Assembly (NCBI GenBank): GCA_021808425.1
Contig: JAKBBS010000055.1
Span: 1-17,723 of the forward strand
DNA from: Actinomycetes bacterium
GTDB taxonomy: Bacteria; Actinomycetota; Acidimicrobiia; Acidimicrobiales; Palsa-688
Length of the DNA stretch: 17,723 nt
Direction: 5' to 3'
Position numbers and translations under genes: made by a program. The notes under the pieces were generated by a model. That model saw nothing but the letters and a program-made list of their open reading frames with translations. It did no database searches and was not told the DNA's origin. Numbering within the stretch: position 1 is the stretch's first letter; every line of letters begins with the position of its first letter. This document shows positions 6,491 through 13,516 of this stretch, one piece after another.

Positions 6491-8037
6491 GCGCTCGATC
6501 CCGCGTCCTGGGGCCAGTAGCGGTCCCTGACCAAACGCTTATACAGCTTCCCAGTCGGCAGCCTCGGAAGTTCGCTCACGAAGTCAACCTGCTTTGGGCA
6601 TTTGAAATGTGCTAGGTGCTGGCGGCTGAAGTTGATCAACTCTCGGGCGAGATCCGCACTGGCTTCGTATCCCGGCGCGGGTTCGACGACGGCAACCACC
6701 CTTTCACCCATGTCAGGGTCCGGAGCGCCGATTACTGCGACGTCGCTCACGCCGGGATGGGTCGAGAGAAGATTCTCCGTCTCTTGGGGATAGATGTTCA
6801 CCCCGCCCGAGATGATCATGTAACTTTTGCGGTCGGTCAGGTATAGCCACCCGTCGGCGTCGAGGTGGCCGATGTCGCCGACGGTGCTCATGTTGCCGTC
6901 TTCGGCTCGGCTCTCGGCAGTTTTTTCCGCATCCTCGAAGTATTCGAAATTCGTCGCTCCCCGAAACCACACAGTGCCGTCCGTGCCCGGCGGGCAGTCC
7001 AGGCCGTTCTCGTCTCGTATCACAACTTCGCCGAGGACTGCTCGTCCAACCGTCCCGCGATGGGCGAGCCAATCGGCTGAGTCACAGAAGGTGAAGCCGT
7101 TAGCCTCCGTAGCGCCGTAGTACTCGGTGATGATCGGCCCGAGCCAGTCGATCATTGCCTGCTTGATGGGAATCGGGCAGGGCGCTGCCGCATGGACGAT
7201 CCGCTGCAGCGACGAAAGGTCGTAGCGGTTCCTCACGTCCTCCGGAACGCGCAGGAGGCGATTGAACATCGTCGGGACCATCTGGCAGTGCGTAATCCGG
7301 TAGCGCTGCACCGCTGCCATCCAACCCTCCGGGTCGAAATGCTCCATGACCACGGCTGTCGCGCCTAGACGAAGCGTGGCGGCGACGCTCGCCTGCGGCG
7401 CCGAGTGGTAAAGGGGCGCCGGGTTGAGGTAGGTCATGTCCTCGGTGAAACCGAACAGGTACCGCACGAACTCCATTACAGGGAGAGCTTCGCCCGGGGG
7501 CACGTCCGGAAGCGCCCGATGGATCCCTTTGGGTTGGCCTGTGGTACCCGACGAGTAGAGCATCGCGGCTCCTAGGCACTCGTCTGCGATCGGGGTCGAC
7601 GGGTAGCTCTCGACCATGGAGACGAGGGGTTCCCATACGCCGTCGGCGACCCCGGTGCCCGTGACGACGAAATGCTCCACCGTCGGGCACGAAGTCGCGG
7701 CCTGCCGCGCCACGTCGAGCTTGTCCAGTGACGCGAAGAACGCTTTCGCCCTACAGTTGGCGACGATGTAGGCAACTTCGTCGGGTCCTAGATAGCTGTT
7801 GATCAGGGTGTAGTACAGTCCGGCGCGATCAGCCGCGCCCTCTATCTCGAGCATCGACGGTTCGTTGGAGGACAGGATCGCTATGTGGTCGCCACGGCGA
7901 AGACCCTGGTCACGGAGCATGTGGGCGATACGGTTCGCCTCCGCCTCGTAGCTTGCGAAGGTTACGGTCTCCCCGGTTCCAACCATTATGATGGCCGGCT
8001 TGTCGGGGTGGGCGGCGGCTGTCCGGGCGGCATACAT
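6487..8037 (-). CDS. AMP-forming acyl-CoA synthetase (FadD-like)
   Basis: Activates a carboxylic acid as the acyl-adenylate and then the CoA thioester. The ANL-superfamily motifs are in order: phosphate loop YSSGTTGQPKG (161-171), YYGATEANG (306-314), the A7 Asp in VGDIG (388), TDRKSYMIISGG hinge (401-412) and the catalytic Lys in LPTGK (497). Length is 516 residues, normal for the family. The ATG at 8037 lacks an obvious Shine-Dalgarno, and an in-frame TAA lies five codons upstream, so little extension is possible. The stop codon TAG overlaps the convergent tetR stop in the shared tetranucleotide CTAG. A nested inverted repeat (8041-8094) sits just before the start. The acid specificity (fatty, aromatic or steroid side chain) cannot be told. 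Confidence 0.93.
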   Translation of the reverse strand: MYAARTAAAHPDKPAIIMVGTGETVTFASYEAEANRIAHMLRDQGLRRGDHIAILSSNEPSMLEIEGAADRAGLYYTLINSYLGPDEVAYIVANCRAKAFFASLDKLDVARQAATSCPTVEHFVVTGTGVADGVWEPLVSMVESYPSTPIADECLGAAMLYSSGTTGQPKGIHRALPDVPPGEALPVMEFVRYLFGFTEDMTYLNPAPLYHSAPQASVAATLRLGATAVVMEHFDPEGWMAAVQRYRITHCQMVPTMFNRLLRVPEDVRNRYDLSSLQRIVHAAAPCPIPIKQAMIDWLGPIITEYYGATEANGFTFCDSADWLAHRGTVGRAVLGEVVIRDENGLDCPPGTDGTVWFRGATNFEYFEDAEKTAESRAEDGNMSTVGDIGHLDADGWLYLTDRKSYMIISGGVNIYPQETENLLSTHPGVSDVAVIGAPDPDMGERVVAVVEPAPGYEASADLARELINFSRQHLAHFKCPKQVDFVSELPRLPTGKLYKRLVRDRYWPQDAGSSA

Positions 8038-8040
8038 TGC

Positions 8041-8094
8041 CAGGTGACATTAGCGGCGCCAGCCTTCGCACACCGAAGTAAATGTGGTCACCTG
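8041..8094. repeat. Nested inverted repeats upstream of the acyl-CoA synthetase gene
   Basis: Outer arms CAGGTGAC (8041-8048) and GTCACCTG (8087-8094) are perfect complements, 38 bp apart. Inside them are CTTCG (8064-8068) and CGAAG (8074-8078), separated by CACAC. The outer arms begin 4 bp before the acyl-CoA synthetase start codon. A regulator site with two half-sites, or a structured end of the toxin transcript, would fit. No T-run follows. The remaining bases to 8198 hold nothing I recognise. Confidence 0.4.
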
Positions 8095-8198
8095 CCTCGC
8101 AGTCGAAGTGGAACTGCCGTGCAGCCGACACGCCGATCGCTTGCCTGCACTGGCGGGCGTGCGAGTTCGACGAGGTCATGGACGAGCAAACGCGGCTG

Positions 8199-8555
8199 TC
8201 ACGCAACCCCCAGGGCGACCACGATTCGCTTCCGAATGCTCGACAGTTGTTCTACCGTGATCCGAGAGACGGTAGGGTTCACTCGACGTAGCGACACACT
8301 GGTGACGTGATGGGCCAAGGCCCAGCAAGTCGTATCCGCACCGTTGTCCTTTGTCGGCTCGATTCGCTCCGAGAATGACCTGTGTGCAAGTCCTTCATCA
8401 CGGGTCAAGGGCACTACCAGAATGTTGGGATAGTCATCCGGAAACAGATCATGATCTTCCACGATCACCGCAGGACGGAGCTTGCTCGGTTCCTGCGGCA
8501 ATGAACCGCTGCTCCAACCAACCACCACGATTGTGCCAGCGGCGTGCCGGTTCAT
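8199..8555 (-). CDS. MazF/PemK-family toxin (predicted endoribonuclease)
   Basis: A 118-residue protein with the MazF/PemK beta-barrel pattern. The first strand is GTIVVVGW. Next comes the conserved KLRPAVIVE, with the Arg and Pro expected next to the active site, and then PNILVVPLTRD with the conserved Thr strand. LAHHVTSVSLRRV follows, then a C-terminal helix VEQLSSIRKRIVVAL. Such toxins cut mRNA or tRNA and arrest growth. The start ATG overlaps the stop of the upstream antitoxin by 4 bp (ATGA at 8555-8552), so the two are translationally coupled. The toxin follows the antitoxin, which is the usual mazEF order. The gene looks intact. The cleavage sequence cannot be predicted. Confidence 0.88.
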   Translation of the reverse strand: MNRHAAGTIVVVGWSSGSLPQEPSKLRPAVIVEDHDLFPDDYPNILVVPLTRDEGLAHRSFSERIEPTKDNGADTTCWALAHHVTSVSLRRVNPTVSRITVEQLSSIRKRIVVALGVA

Positions 8556-8794
8556 GGAAGGTCGGTCAGGGGCGTCCCGATTTCATCGACTTCACTTCTC
8601 GCCTCAACATGCTTCTCCAGATGGGTGACCACGCGGACTCCATTCGCCCGGATTATGTCTCGCCGAAGCCGCCGCGCCTCGGCCTCGGCGATCTCCCGAA
8701 CGAACGTGCTCAGGCCCTTGCCTTGCACCTGGGCTGCTGCCTCCAGCGACGCCCTGTCGTCTGCACTCAAGCGGATGGTCAGCGTCTCAGGCAT
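8552..8794 (-). CDS. Ribbon-helix-helix antitoxin of the MazF pair
   Basis: An 80-residue protein starting MPETLTIRLSADDRASLEAA, the N-terminal strand and first helix of a ribbon-helix-helix DNA-binding domain. GLSTFVREIAEAEARRL is the second helix. The charged tail (HLEKHVEARSEVDEIG) is where such antitoxins wrap around their toxin. It would neutralise the MazF-like protein and repress the shared promoter. The frame continues upstream to 8869, but that part is not RHH-like and overlaps the acyl-CoA dehydrogenase gene end. The ATG at 8794 gives the proper fold. There is no Shine-Dalgarno. A -10-like element 7 nt upstream suggests a leaderless message. Confidence 0.88.
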   Translation of the reverse strand: MPETLTIRLSADDRASLEAAAQVQGKGLSTFVREIAEAEARRLRRDIIRANGVRVVTHLEKHVEARSEVDEIGTPLTDLP

Positions 8795-8801
8795 ACCAAG
8801 A

Positions 8802-8810
8802 ATCGTATCA
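8802..8810 (-). promoter_or_regulatory. Extended -10 promoter of the toxin-antitoxin pair
   Basis: Minus-strand TGATACGAT contains TG-N-TACGAT, an extended -10 element. Seven bases separate it from the antitoxin ATG, so transcription would begin at or next to the start codon. No convincing -35 is seen, as is usual for extended -10 promoters. Confidence 0.45.
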
Positions 8811-8846
8811 CGCGGACGTAAGACAGACCTTCCAGACCAGACGGTT

Positions 8847-10001
8847 CTACTTGAGCAGTTGTCGTGCAATCACGATCCGCTGGATCTGGTTGGTTCCCTC
8901 GTAGATCTGGGTAATCTTCGCGTCGCGCATGAAGCGCTCGACGGGGAAGTCGGTCGTGTATCCGCTACCGCCGAGGAGCTGCACGGCGTCGACGGTCACG
9001 GCCATAGCCGCGTCCGACGCGAAGCACTTCGCCATCGCACCGGCGCTGTTGAGTTCGCCGTCCGGATCGCCCTCGTCGATCAACGAGTTGGCCCGGTAGG
9101 TCAGCAGTCTTGCAGCCTCGGTCTTCATCGCCATGTCGGCAAGCATGAACTGCAAGCCCTGGTGTTCCGCTATCGGCTTGCCGAAGGTCTTGCGCTGCTT
9201 CATGTACTCGCTTGCGACGTCGATAGCCCCTTGAGCGATACCGACGGCCTGCGCGGCGATAGCGGGACGCGTCCGGTCGAGTGTGTGCATTGCGATCGCG
9301 AATCCCTGACCCTCGGCGCCGATCAGATTTGAGGCCGGCACGCGCACGTCGTCGAGGAGCACCTCGCCTGTGGGGCTGCCGTGGATGCCAAGCTTGTGTT
9401 CGAGCTTGCCGATCTTCAGACCCATCGAAGACTCCACGAGGAAGCACGACACACCTCGAGCGCCGCCGGACGGATCAGTCTTTGCGAACACGACGTAGAT
9501 ATCCGAGATCCCTGCGTTCGTGATCCAAGTCTTGCGACCAGAAAGCACGTAGGAGTCTCCGTCGCGCGTCGCCTTGGCGGACATGGCCGCCACGTCGCTA
9601 CCAGCGTCGGCCTCGGAGAGACAGTAGCTGCCCTGGCTTTGCCCCGAGGCGATCGACGGGAGATAACGCTTCTTTAGCTCCTCGGAAGCCCAGTTGACGA
9701 TCGGCGTTGTGGCTAGGCCGTTGATCCCCATCATGAGGCTCGTGGACGCGCAAACCCGGGCGAGCTCCTCGATCATGATCGCCTGCGTGACGTGGTCAGC
9801 TCCGGAGCCTCCGTAGGCTTCCGGGACGTTGAGGGCTGGGAGCTCCATGGCGACGCAGTCCTTGAAGTTGTCCCAGTTGAATTCGCCGCTCGAGTCGACT
9901 TCCGCCGCTCGCGGCGCCACGCGCTCGACTGAGAAGCGCCTCATGGCCCCCCGGAACGCCCTCTGCTCGTCGGTCAAGTTTATTGGTTGCACATCCAACA
10001 C
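8847..10001 (-). CDS. Acyl-CoA dehydrogenase
   Basis: An FAD-dependent enzyme that introduces the alpha-beta double bond into acyl-CoA and passes electrons to electron-transfer flavoprotein. Conserved motifs are present in order: LPALNVPEAYGGSGAD (substrate-side helix), YCLSEADAGSD and WITNAG (flavin contacts), LDRTRPAIAAQAVG, QRKTFGKPIAEHQ, and the C-terminal IYEGTNQIQR with catalytic base Glu368. The length of 384 residues from the GTG at 10001 is normal. The frame opens at 10058, and a GTG at 9992 is also possible. None has a clear ribosome-binding site. The enzyme resembles short/branched-chain dehydrogenases, but chain-length specificity is not readable. It diverges from fabD, an unusual pairing of degradation and synthesis genes. 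Confidence 0.94.
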   Translation of the reverse strand: MLDVQPINLTDEQRAFRGAMRRFSVERVAPRAAEVDSSGEFNWDNFKDCVAMELPALNVPEAYGGSGADHVTQAIMIEELARVCASTSLMMGINGLATTPIVNWASEELKKRYLPSIASGQSQGSYCLSEADAGSDVAAMSAKATRDGDSYVLSGRKTWITNAGISDIYVVFAKTDPSGGARGVSCFLVESSMGLKIGKLEHKLGIHGSPTGEVLLDDVRVPASNLIGAEGQGFAIAMHTLDRTRPAIAAQAVGIAQGAIDVASEYMKQRKTFGKPIAEHQGLQFMLADMAMKTEAARLLTYRANSLIDEGDPDGELNSAGAMAKCFASDAAMAVTVDAVQLLGGSGYTTDFPVERFMRDAKITQIYEGTNQIQRIVIARQLLK

Positions 10002-10072
10002 TTTACGACTTTGAGCGCGCAACCCTTGGTTGGGTCCCTCGACCCCAGGTGTCAACAACTAGGGTTCGTCGC
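10002..10072. promoter_or_regulatory. Divergent promoter region between the acyl-CoA dehydrogenase gene and fabD
   Basis: A perfect TTGACA lies on the minus strand (10055-10050), but no good -10 is found 16-18 bp downstream of it. An inverted repeat GGGTC-CCTC-GACCC occupies 10032-10045, midway between the divergent starts. AGGG at 10061-10064 is the likely fabD ribosome-binding site. The two genes may share an operator, but that is only a possibility. Confidence 0.3.
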
Positions 10073-10993
10073 GTGTTAGGTATACTTTTTCCAGGTCAAG
10101 GATCGCAGAAGCCGGCGATGGGCGTCCCGTGGGTGAACCACGACTCATGGAGCGTCGTCAGCGAGCTCTCCGAGGCCCTGCATCGAGATATTGCCTACTT
10201 GTTGACGCGAGCCGACGCGGACGAGCTTCGTGCCACCCGCAACGCCCAGATCGCCGCTTTCACCCTTAGCCTCGTCGCATGGCGAGCCAGCCTGGGGATC
10301 GGCCTGCAGCCGAGTTTGGTGAGCGCATTCGCAGGCCACAGTCTCGGCGAGTACACAGCGTTGGTCGCCGCAGGGGCACTCGACGCGGTTTCAGCCTCCC
10401 ATCTGGTCGACGCCCGCGGGAAGGCGATGCAAGCCGCTGCCGAAGCAATGCCCGGCATGATGGTCGCGGTCCTCGGACTCGACGCCGACGAGGTCGCGAA
10501 GGCGTGTGACAGCCTCGACGGCGCGTGGCCCGCCAACGACAACGCGCCTGGGCAGATAGTCGTCGCCGGAACACTGGAGGGTGTCGCGCTTGCTGGTGAG
10601 GCAGCGATGGCCCGCGGGGCGAAGCGCGTCATGGCGCTGTCCGTCGGGGGCGCCTTCCACTCCCCTCTCATGGCGGGCGCGCAGAACCGCCTCGACGCGG
10701 CACTGCAGGATTGTCGCTTCGACCAGACGCATACACCTGTCGTCGCCAACGTCGACGCGAAACCACACCGGGACGGCTTCGCAGCGCTCTTGTCACGTCA
10801 GCTTGCGAGCCCTGTCCGCTGGAGGGAGTCGCTCGTTGAGATGGCGGGCATGGGAATCTCAACGTTCGTTGAACTCGGCCCAGGAGCGGAGTTGTCTGGA
10901 ATGGTCAAAAGGACCGTGGACGGCGCTGTGAGAGCGAACGTGTCCACCCCGGCGGACCTAGACAGGCTCGCAGCGACCCTCGCCGAACCGTAG
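10073..10993 (+). CDS. fabD: Malonyl-CoA:ACP transacylase
   Basis: Transfers malonyl from CoA to acyl carrier protein, the entry step of type II fatty acid synthesis. The N-terminus begins ILFPGQGSQ. The nucleophile elbow is GHSLGEY with Ser90. The substrate-carboxylate Arg is in DARGKAMQ (Arg115). The catalytic His is in GAFHSPLM (His196). ELGPG is near the C-terminus. From the GTG at 10073 the protein has 306 residues, normal for FabD, and AGGG lies 8 nt upstream. The frame opens at 9983, but the upstream codons do not resemble FabD. Unusually, no fabH, acpP or fabF is next to it. It is followed by a decayed toxin-antitoxin remnant. Confidence 0.93.
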   Translation: MLGILFPGQGSQKPAMGVPWVNHDSWSVVSELSEALHRDIAYLLTRADADELRATRNAQIAAFTLSLVAWRASLGIGLQPSLVSAFAGHSLGEYTALVAAGALDAVSASHLVDARGKAMQAAAEAMPGMMVAVLGLDADEVAKACDSLDGAWPANDNAPGQIVVAGTLEGVALAGEAAMARGAKRVMALSVGGAFHSPLMAGAQNRLDAALQDCRFDQTHTPVVANVDAKPHRDGFAALLSRQLASPVRWRESLVEMAGMGISTFVELGPGAELSGMVKRTVDGAVRANVSTPADLDRLAATLAEP

Positions 10994-11037
10994 TGGTTCC
11001 CGTCTGAGCCTGCGCTGCGCCGGATAATACGCTTAGC

Positions 11038-11272
11038 ATGTTCAGTGTGAGCATGGCAAAGGTACGCAAGACCCTCACCCTGGATACCGAGTTGCGTCGT
11101 CCTCCTTTTGGCCGCGGCCGGCCGCGGTTGGGAACACCACGTGGACGCGACGGTCATAGCGAGCTGCGCTGCGAACGGCGGCGGGCTGATTCTCACCGGC
11201 GACGTTGGCGACATGGAAGCTCTTACCCCACCGGGAAGTGGTATCACGGTTCGCGGGCTCGCCGACCTTTGA
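11038..11272 (+). pseudogene. Remnant of a VapBC-type toxin-antitoxin locus (antitoxin start joined to PIN toxin end)
   Basis: From the ATG at 11053 (an in-frame ATG is also at 11038) the first codons read MAKVRKTLTLDTELRR, the start of a VapB/ribbon-helix-helix-type antitoxin. About 45 bases later the likeness shifts to another frame, which runs from near 11100 to a TGA at 11270-11272. It reads VLLLAAAGRGWEHHVDATV, then IASCAANGGGLILTGDVGDM and EALTPPGSGITVRGL. This is the C-terminal half of a PIN domain, with the VDA aspartate and the LTGDVGDM acidic strand. The antitoxin C-terminus and the toxin N-terminus with its first catalytic Asp are gone, as expected from an internal deletion. A -10-like GATAAT sits at 11023-11028. 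The gene product is almost certainly dead. The 301-bp gap between neighbouring genes is otherwise empty. Confidence 0.65.
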
Positions 11273-11294
11273 GCGCAAGCTGATAACTCCAGGG

Positions 11295-13010
11295 TCAGTC
11301 CCCGACGAACTCGTCTCGCAGCCCCTGCTTGAGCACTTTGCCGGCAGGGTTGCGGGGAAGCTCCGCCCCGTAGAACCAGAATTTCGAAGGCACCTTGAAT
11401 GCCGCCAGCCGTCTCCTGACAAAAGCCGCCAGCTCCTCCTCCTCGACGTGCGCGCCCGCCTTCAAAGTGACGACAGCGCCCACCTCCTCCCCGAGGGTCG
11501 GGTGCGGGATCCCGATCACCGCAGCCTCGGCGACAGAGGGATGCTCGTAGAGGACACCCTCGATCTCGACGCAGTAGACGTTCTCCCCACCGCGGATGAG
11601 CATGTCCTTGGCCCTGTCGACTATGTAAACGAAGCCGTCGTCGTCGATGCGCGCTACGTCACCGGTGTGGACCCAGCCGTCGGTGAACGTCGCCGCGGTG
11701 GCCTCAGGCTTGTTCCAGTAACCCTTGACGATGTTCGGCCCTTTGATCCAAAGCTCGCCAACCTCCCCGGTGGGTAGCACTGCCCCGTCGGCGTCGACCA
11801 CCTTCACCGTGACTACAGGTACGGGCGGGCCGACACTGTCAGGTCTCGCGAGATAATCCTCCCCCACGTTCATCGTCGACAGAGACGACGTCTCCGTCAT
11901 GCCGTAGCCGTTGGACGCCTGGGAGGAGTTGAAGGTATCTTTGATCCGCCGCACCAGATCGGGAGGCGCCGGGGCGCCCCCGTAGCCGACGGATTTGACA
12001 CTGGAAGTGTCGCGTTTGGAGAAATCAGGGTGATCTAGAACCTGGAGGACCATCGTCGGTACACCGCCGAAGGAAGTGATCCTCTCGCGTTCGATCAACT
12101 CGAGCGCGCGCCCAGCGTCCCAGCGGTGCATCATCACCAGCTTCCCGCCGACGAGCAGGTTCGCCACGAGGATCGAGTGACATCCTGTCGCATGAAAAAG
12201 TGGGACCGAAAGCAGGTACGCGTTCTGCGTTCCAGCGCCAGGCGCAGGGACCTGACCACCCGAGCGGTGGACCGCCCTGGCCGTCACGTAGAACAGGCTC
12301 ATCGGGTTCGTGCAGATGTTGCGATGCGTCCCGAGCGCGCCTTTCGGCCGCCCGGTCGTGCCCGACGTGTAGAAGATGGTTGCGTCGTCGTCTGCGGCGA
12401 TATCAATGACCGGCAGGTCCGAGTCGTTGGCCGGCGTGGCGAGGAGGTCCTCGAAGCGCATCCAGCCTTCAGCGAGCGAACCATCGCCGAGCGGGTGCCC
12501 ACTGCTGCGAGCGACGACAACGCAGTTGAGGTCACTTAGTTCGCTGTAGTACTCCCCTATCGACGCTGCGCGTTCGGGATCGACGATCGCTACTTTTGTC
12601 CCTGAGTCCGCCAAGCCGTACGCGAGTTCCTCGCCCGTCCACCACGAGTTGAGCGGCACGACGACCGCGCCCGCGGCGGTCGCACCCCAGAACGCGACCG
12701 ACCACTCCGGGTAGTTGCGCATCGCGATCGCAACACGGTCACCTTCGCAAATCCCGAGACGGTCCCTGAGAGCGTTCGCCAGGCGTGCGCTAGCCACGAA
12801 ATGCTCCTCGAAGCTGAGCGTCTCGTCCTCGTAGACGATAAACGTCTTGTCACCGTGACCGCGGCTCGACCGGAGAATATCGGCAAGAGTGGCCGGAGCG
12901 TTCTTCCAAACTTTGGTCTGTATCCCCCTGATGACTTCGAGACCTACCTCAAACATCTGGCCCGGAGCCGTAAGCGTGCTGTCCGCCTCCTGCACGGACA
13001 TTGCGCTCAT
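11295..13010 (-). CDS. AMP-forming acyl-CoA synthetase, last gene of the leuB-ilvE-cimA run
   Basis: A second ANL-superfamily ligase, not closely similar to the one at 6487-8037. Motifs in order: IFYTSGTTGRPKG (212-224), NGYGMTETSS (367-376), HTGD (448-451), VDRAKDMLIRGGENVY (464-479) and the catalytic Lys in NPAGK (558). From the ATG at 13010 it has 571 residues, including about 40 residues before the AMP-binding core. The frame opens at 13154, but AAAGG lies 8 nt before the ATG at 13010, and that ATG overlaps the upstream stop by 4 bp (ATGA), so coupling fixes the start. Its place behind amino acid genes may reflect co-transcription rather than shared function. The acid substrate is unknown. 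Confidence 0.92.
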   Translation of the reverse strand: MSAMSVQEADSTLTAPGQMFEVGLEVIRGIQTKVWKNAPATLADILRSSRGHGDKTFIVYEDETLSFEEHFVASARLANALRDRLGICEGDRVAIAMRNYPEWSVAFWGATAAGAVVVPLNSWWTGEELAYGLADSGTKVAIVDPERAASIGEYYSELSDLNCVVVARSSGHPLGDGSLAEGWMRFEDLLATPANDSDLPVIDIAADDDATIFYTSGTTGRPKGALGTHRNICTNPMSLFYVTARAVHRSGGQVPAPGAGTQNAYLLSVPLFHATGCHSILVANLLVGGKLVMMHRWDAGRALELIERERITSFGGVPTMVLQVLDHPDFSKRDTSSVKSVGYGGAPAPPDLVRRIKDTFNSSQASNGYGMTETSSLSTMNVGEDYLARPDSVGPPVPVVTVKVVDADGAVLPTGEVGELWIKGPNIVKGYWNKPEATAATFTDGWVHTGDVARIDDDGFVYIVDRAKDMLIRGGENVYCVEIEGVLYEHPSVAEAAVIGIPHPTLGEEVGAVVTLKAGAHVEEEELAAFVRRRLAAFKVPSKFWFYGAELPRNPAGKVLKQGLRDEFVGD

Positions 13011-13516
13011 ACGATCAGCCTTTCTTTCCAGAGGTCGAGGTCTGCGCACGCGACGCTCGGACTGATCGTCAGCGCCTCCGCTTTGACCGCGTCGGCGATC
13101 CGCCTCTGGTCCCAGTAGCTGTGCGAGGCACCGCGAAACATTGTCTGACGCCACCCGACCAGGTCAGCTGGTGGTGATCCTAGATACCCCCAAATGCCGT
13201 AAGCCCATTCGTAATCGAAGATCACTGGCGCCCGGCCGAAATGCGACGCCCGGCGACTAGCGCAGGCAAAGCAGCCGGCGACCACGTCGTGGTGGTACTC
13301 GCCTTGGGCGAGCACAAGCCGGTCGTCGAAGCGACGCGCCAGCTTCAAGCCGTACCCGAGATCAGGGCCCGACGAGCCGAACCGCGGTCCCGACGACGCC
13401 TTCAAGTCCATTGCGTCCCCCGGTCTGCCGAGACGCCACGGCTCGGGAGTCGAAAGAGCCTTGGAGCTTCTCACCCGGTCCGTCGGGCGCACAGGTACAT
13501 AGGCGGGCTGCGTCAT
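13007..13516 (-). CDS. Conserved protein of unknown function, coupled to cimA
   Basis: A 169-residue protein. I recall similar ones in Actinomycetota, but I cannot give a domain name or function. It is soluble, with no signal peptide or membrane segment. It begins MTQPAYVPVRPTDRVRSS and contains a proline-rich N-terminus and a Gly-rich stretch (SGPRFGSSGPDLGYG). The more folded C-terminal part reads LVLAQGEYHHDVVAGC, RRASHFGRAPVIFDYEWAY and SHSYWDQRRI. Its start overlaps the cimA stop by 4 bp, and its stop overlaps the ligase start by 4 bp, both through ATGA, so it is translated in step with them. The frame opens at 13630, but the ATG at 13516 is supported by coupling. Conserved His, Cys and Trp residues could form a binding site, which is speculation. 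Confidence 0.8.
   Translation of the reverse strand: MTQPAYVPVRPTDRVRSSKALSTPEPWRLGRPGDAMDLKASSGPRFGSSGPDLGYGLKLARRFDDRLVLAQGEYHHDVVAGCFACASRRASHFGRAPVIFDYEWAYGIWGYLGSPPADLVGWRQTMFRGASHSYWDQRRIADAVKAEALTISPSVACADLDLWKERLIV

Noticed and set aside
8795..8869. 25-codon N-terminal extension of the RHH antitoxin
   Set aside because: It overlaps the end of the acyl-CoA dehydrogenase gene and contains the promoter. RHH similarity begins at the ATG at 8794.
13011..13154. 48-codon N-terminal extension of the second acyl-CoA synthetase
   Set aside because: It is basic and low in similarity to ligases and lies within the preceding gene. The ATGA overlap and AAAGG support 13010.
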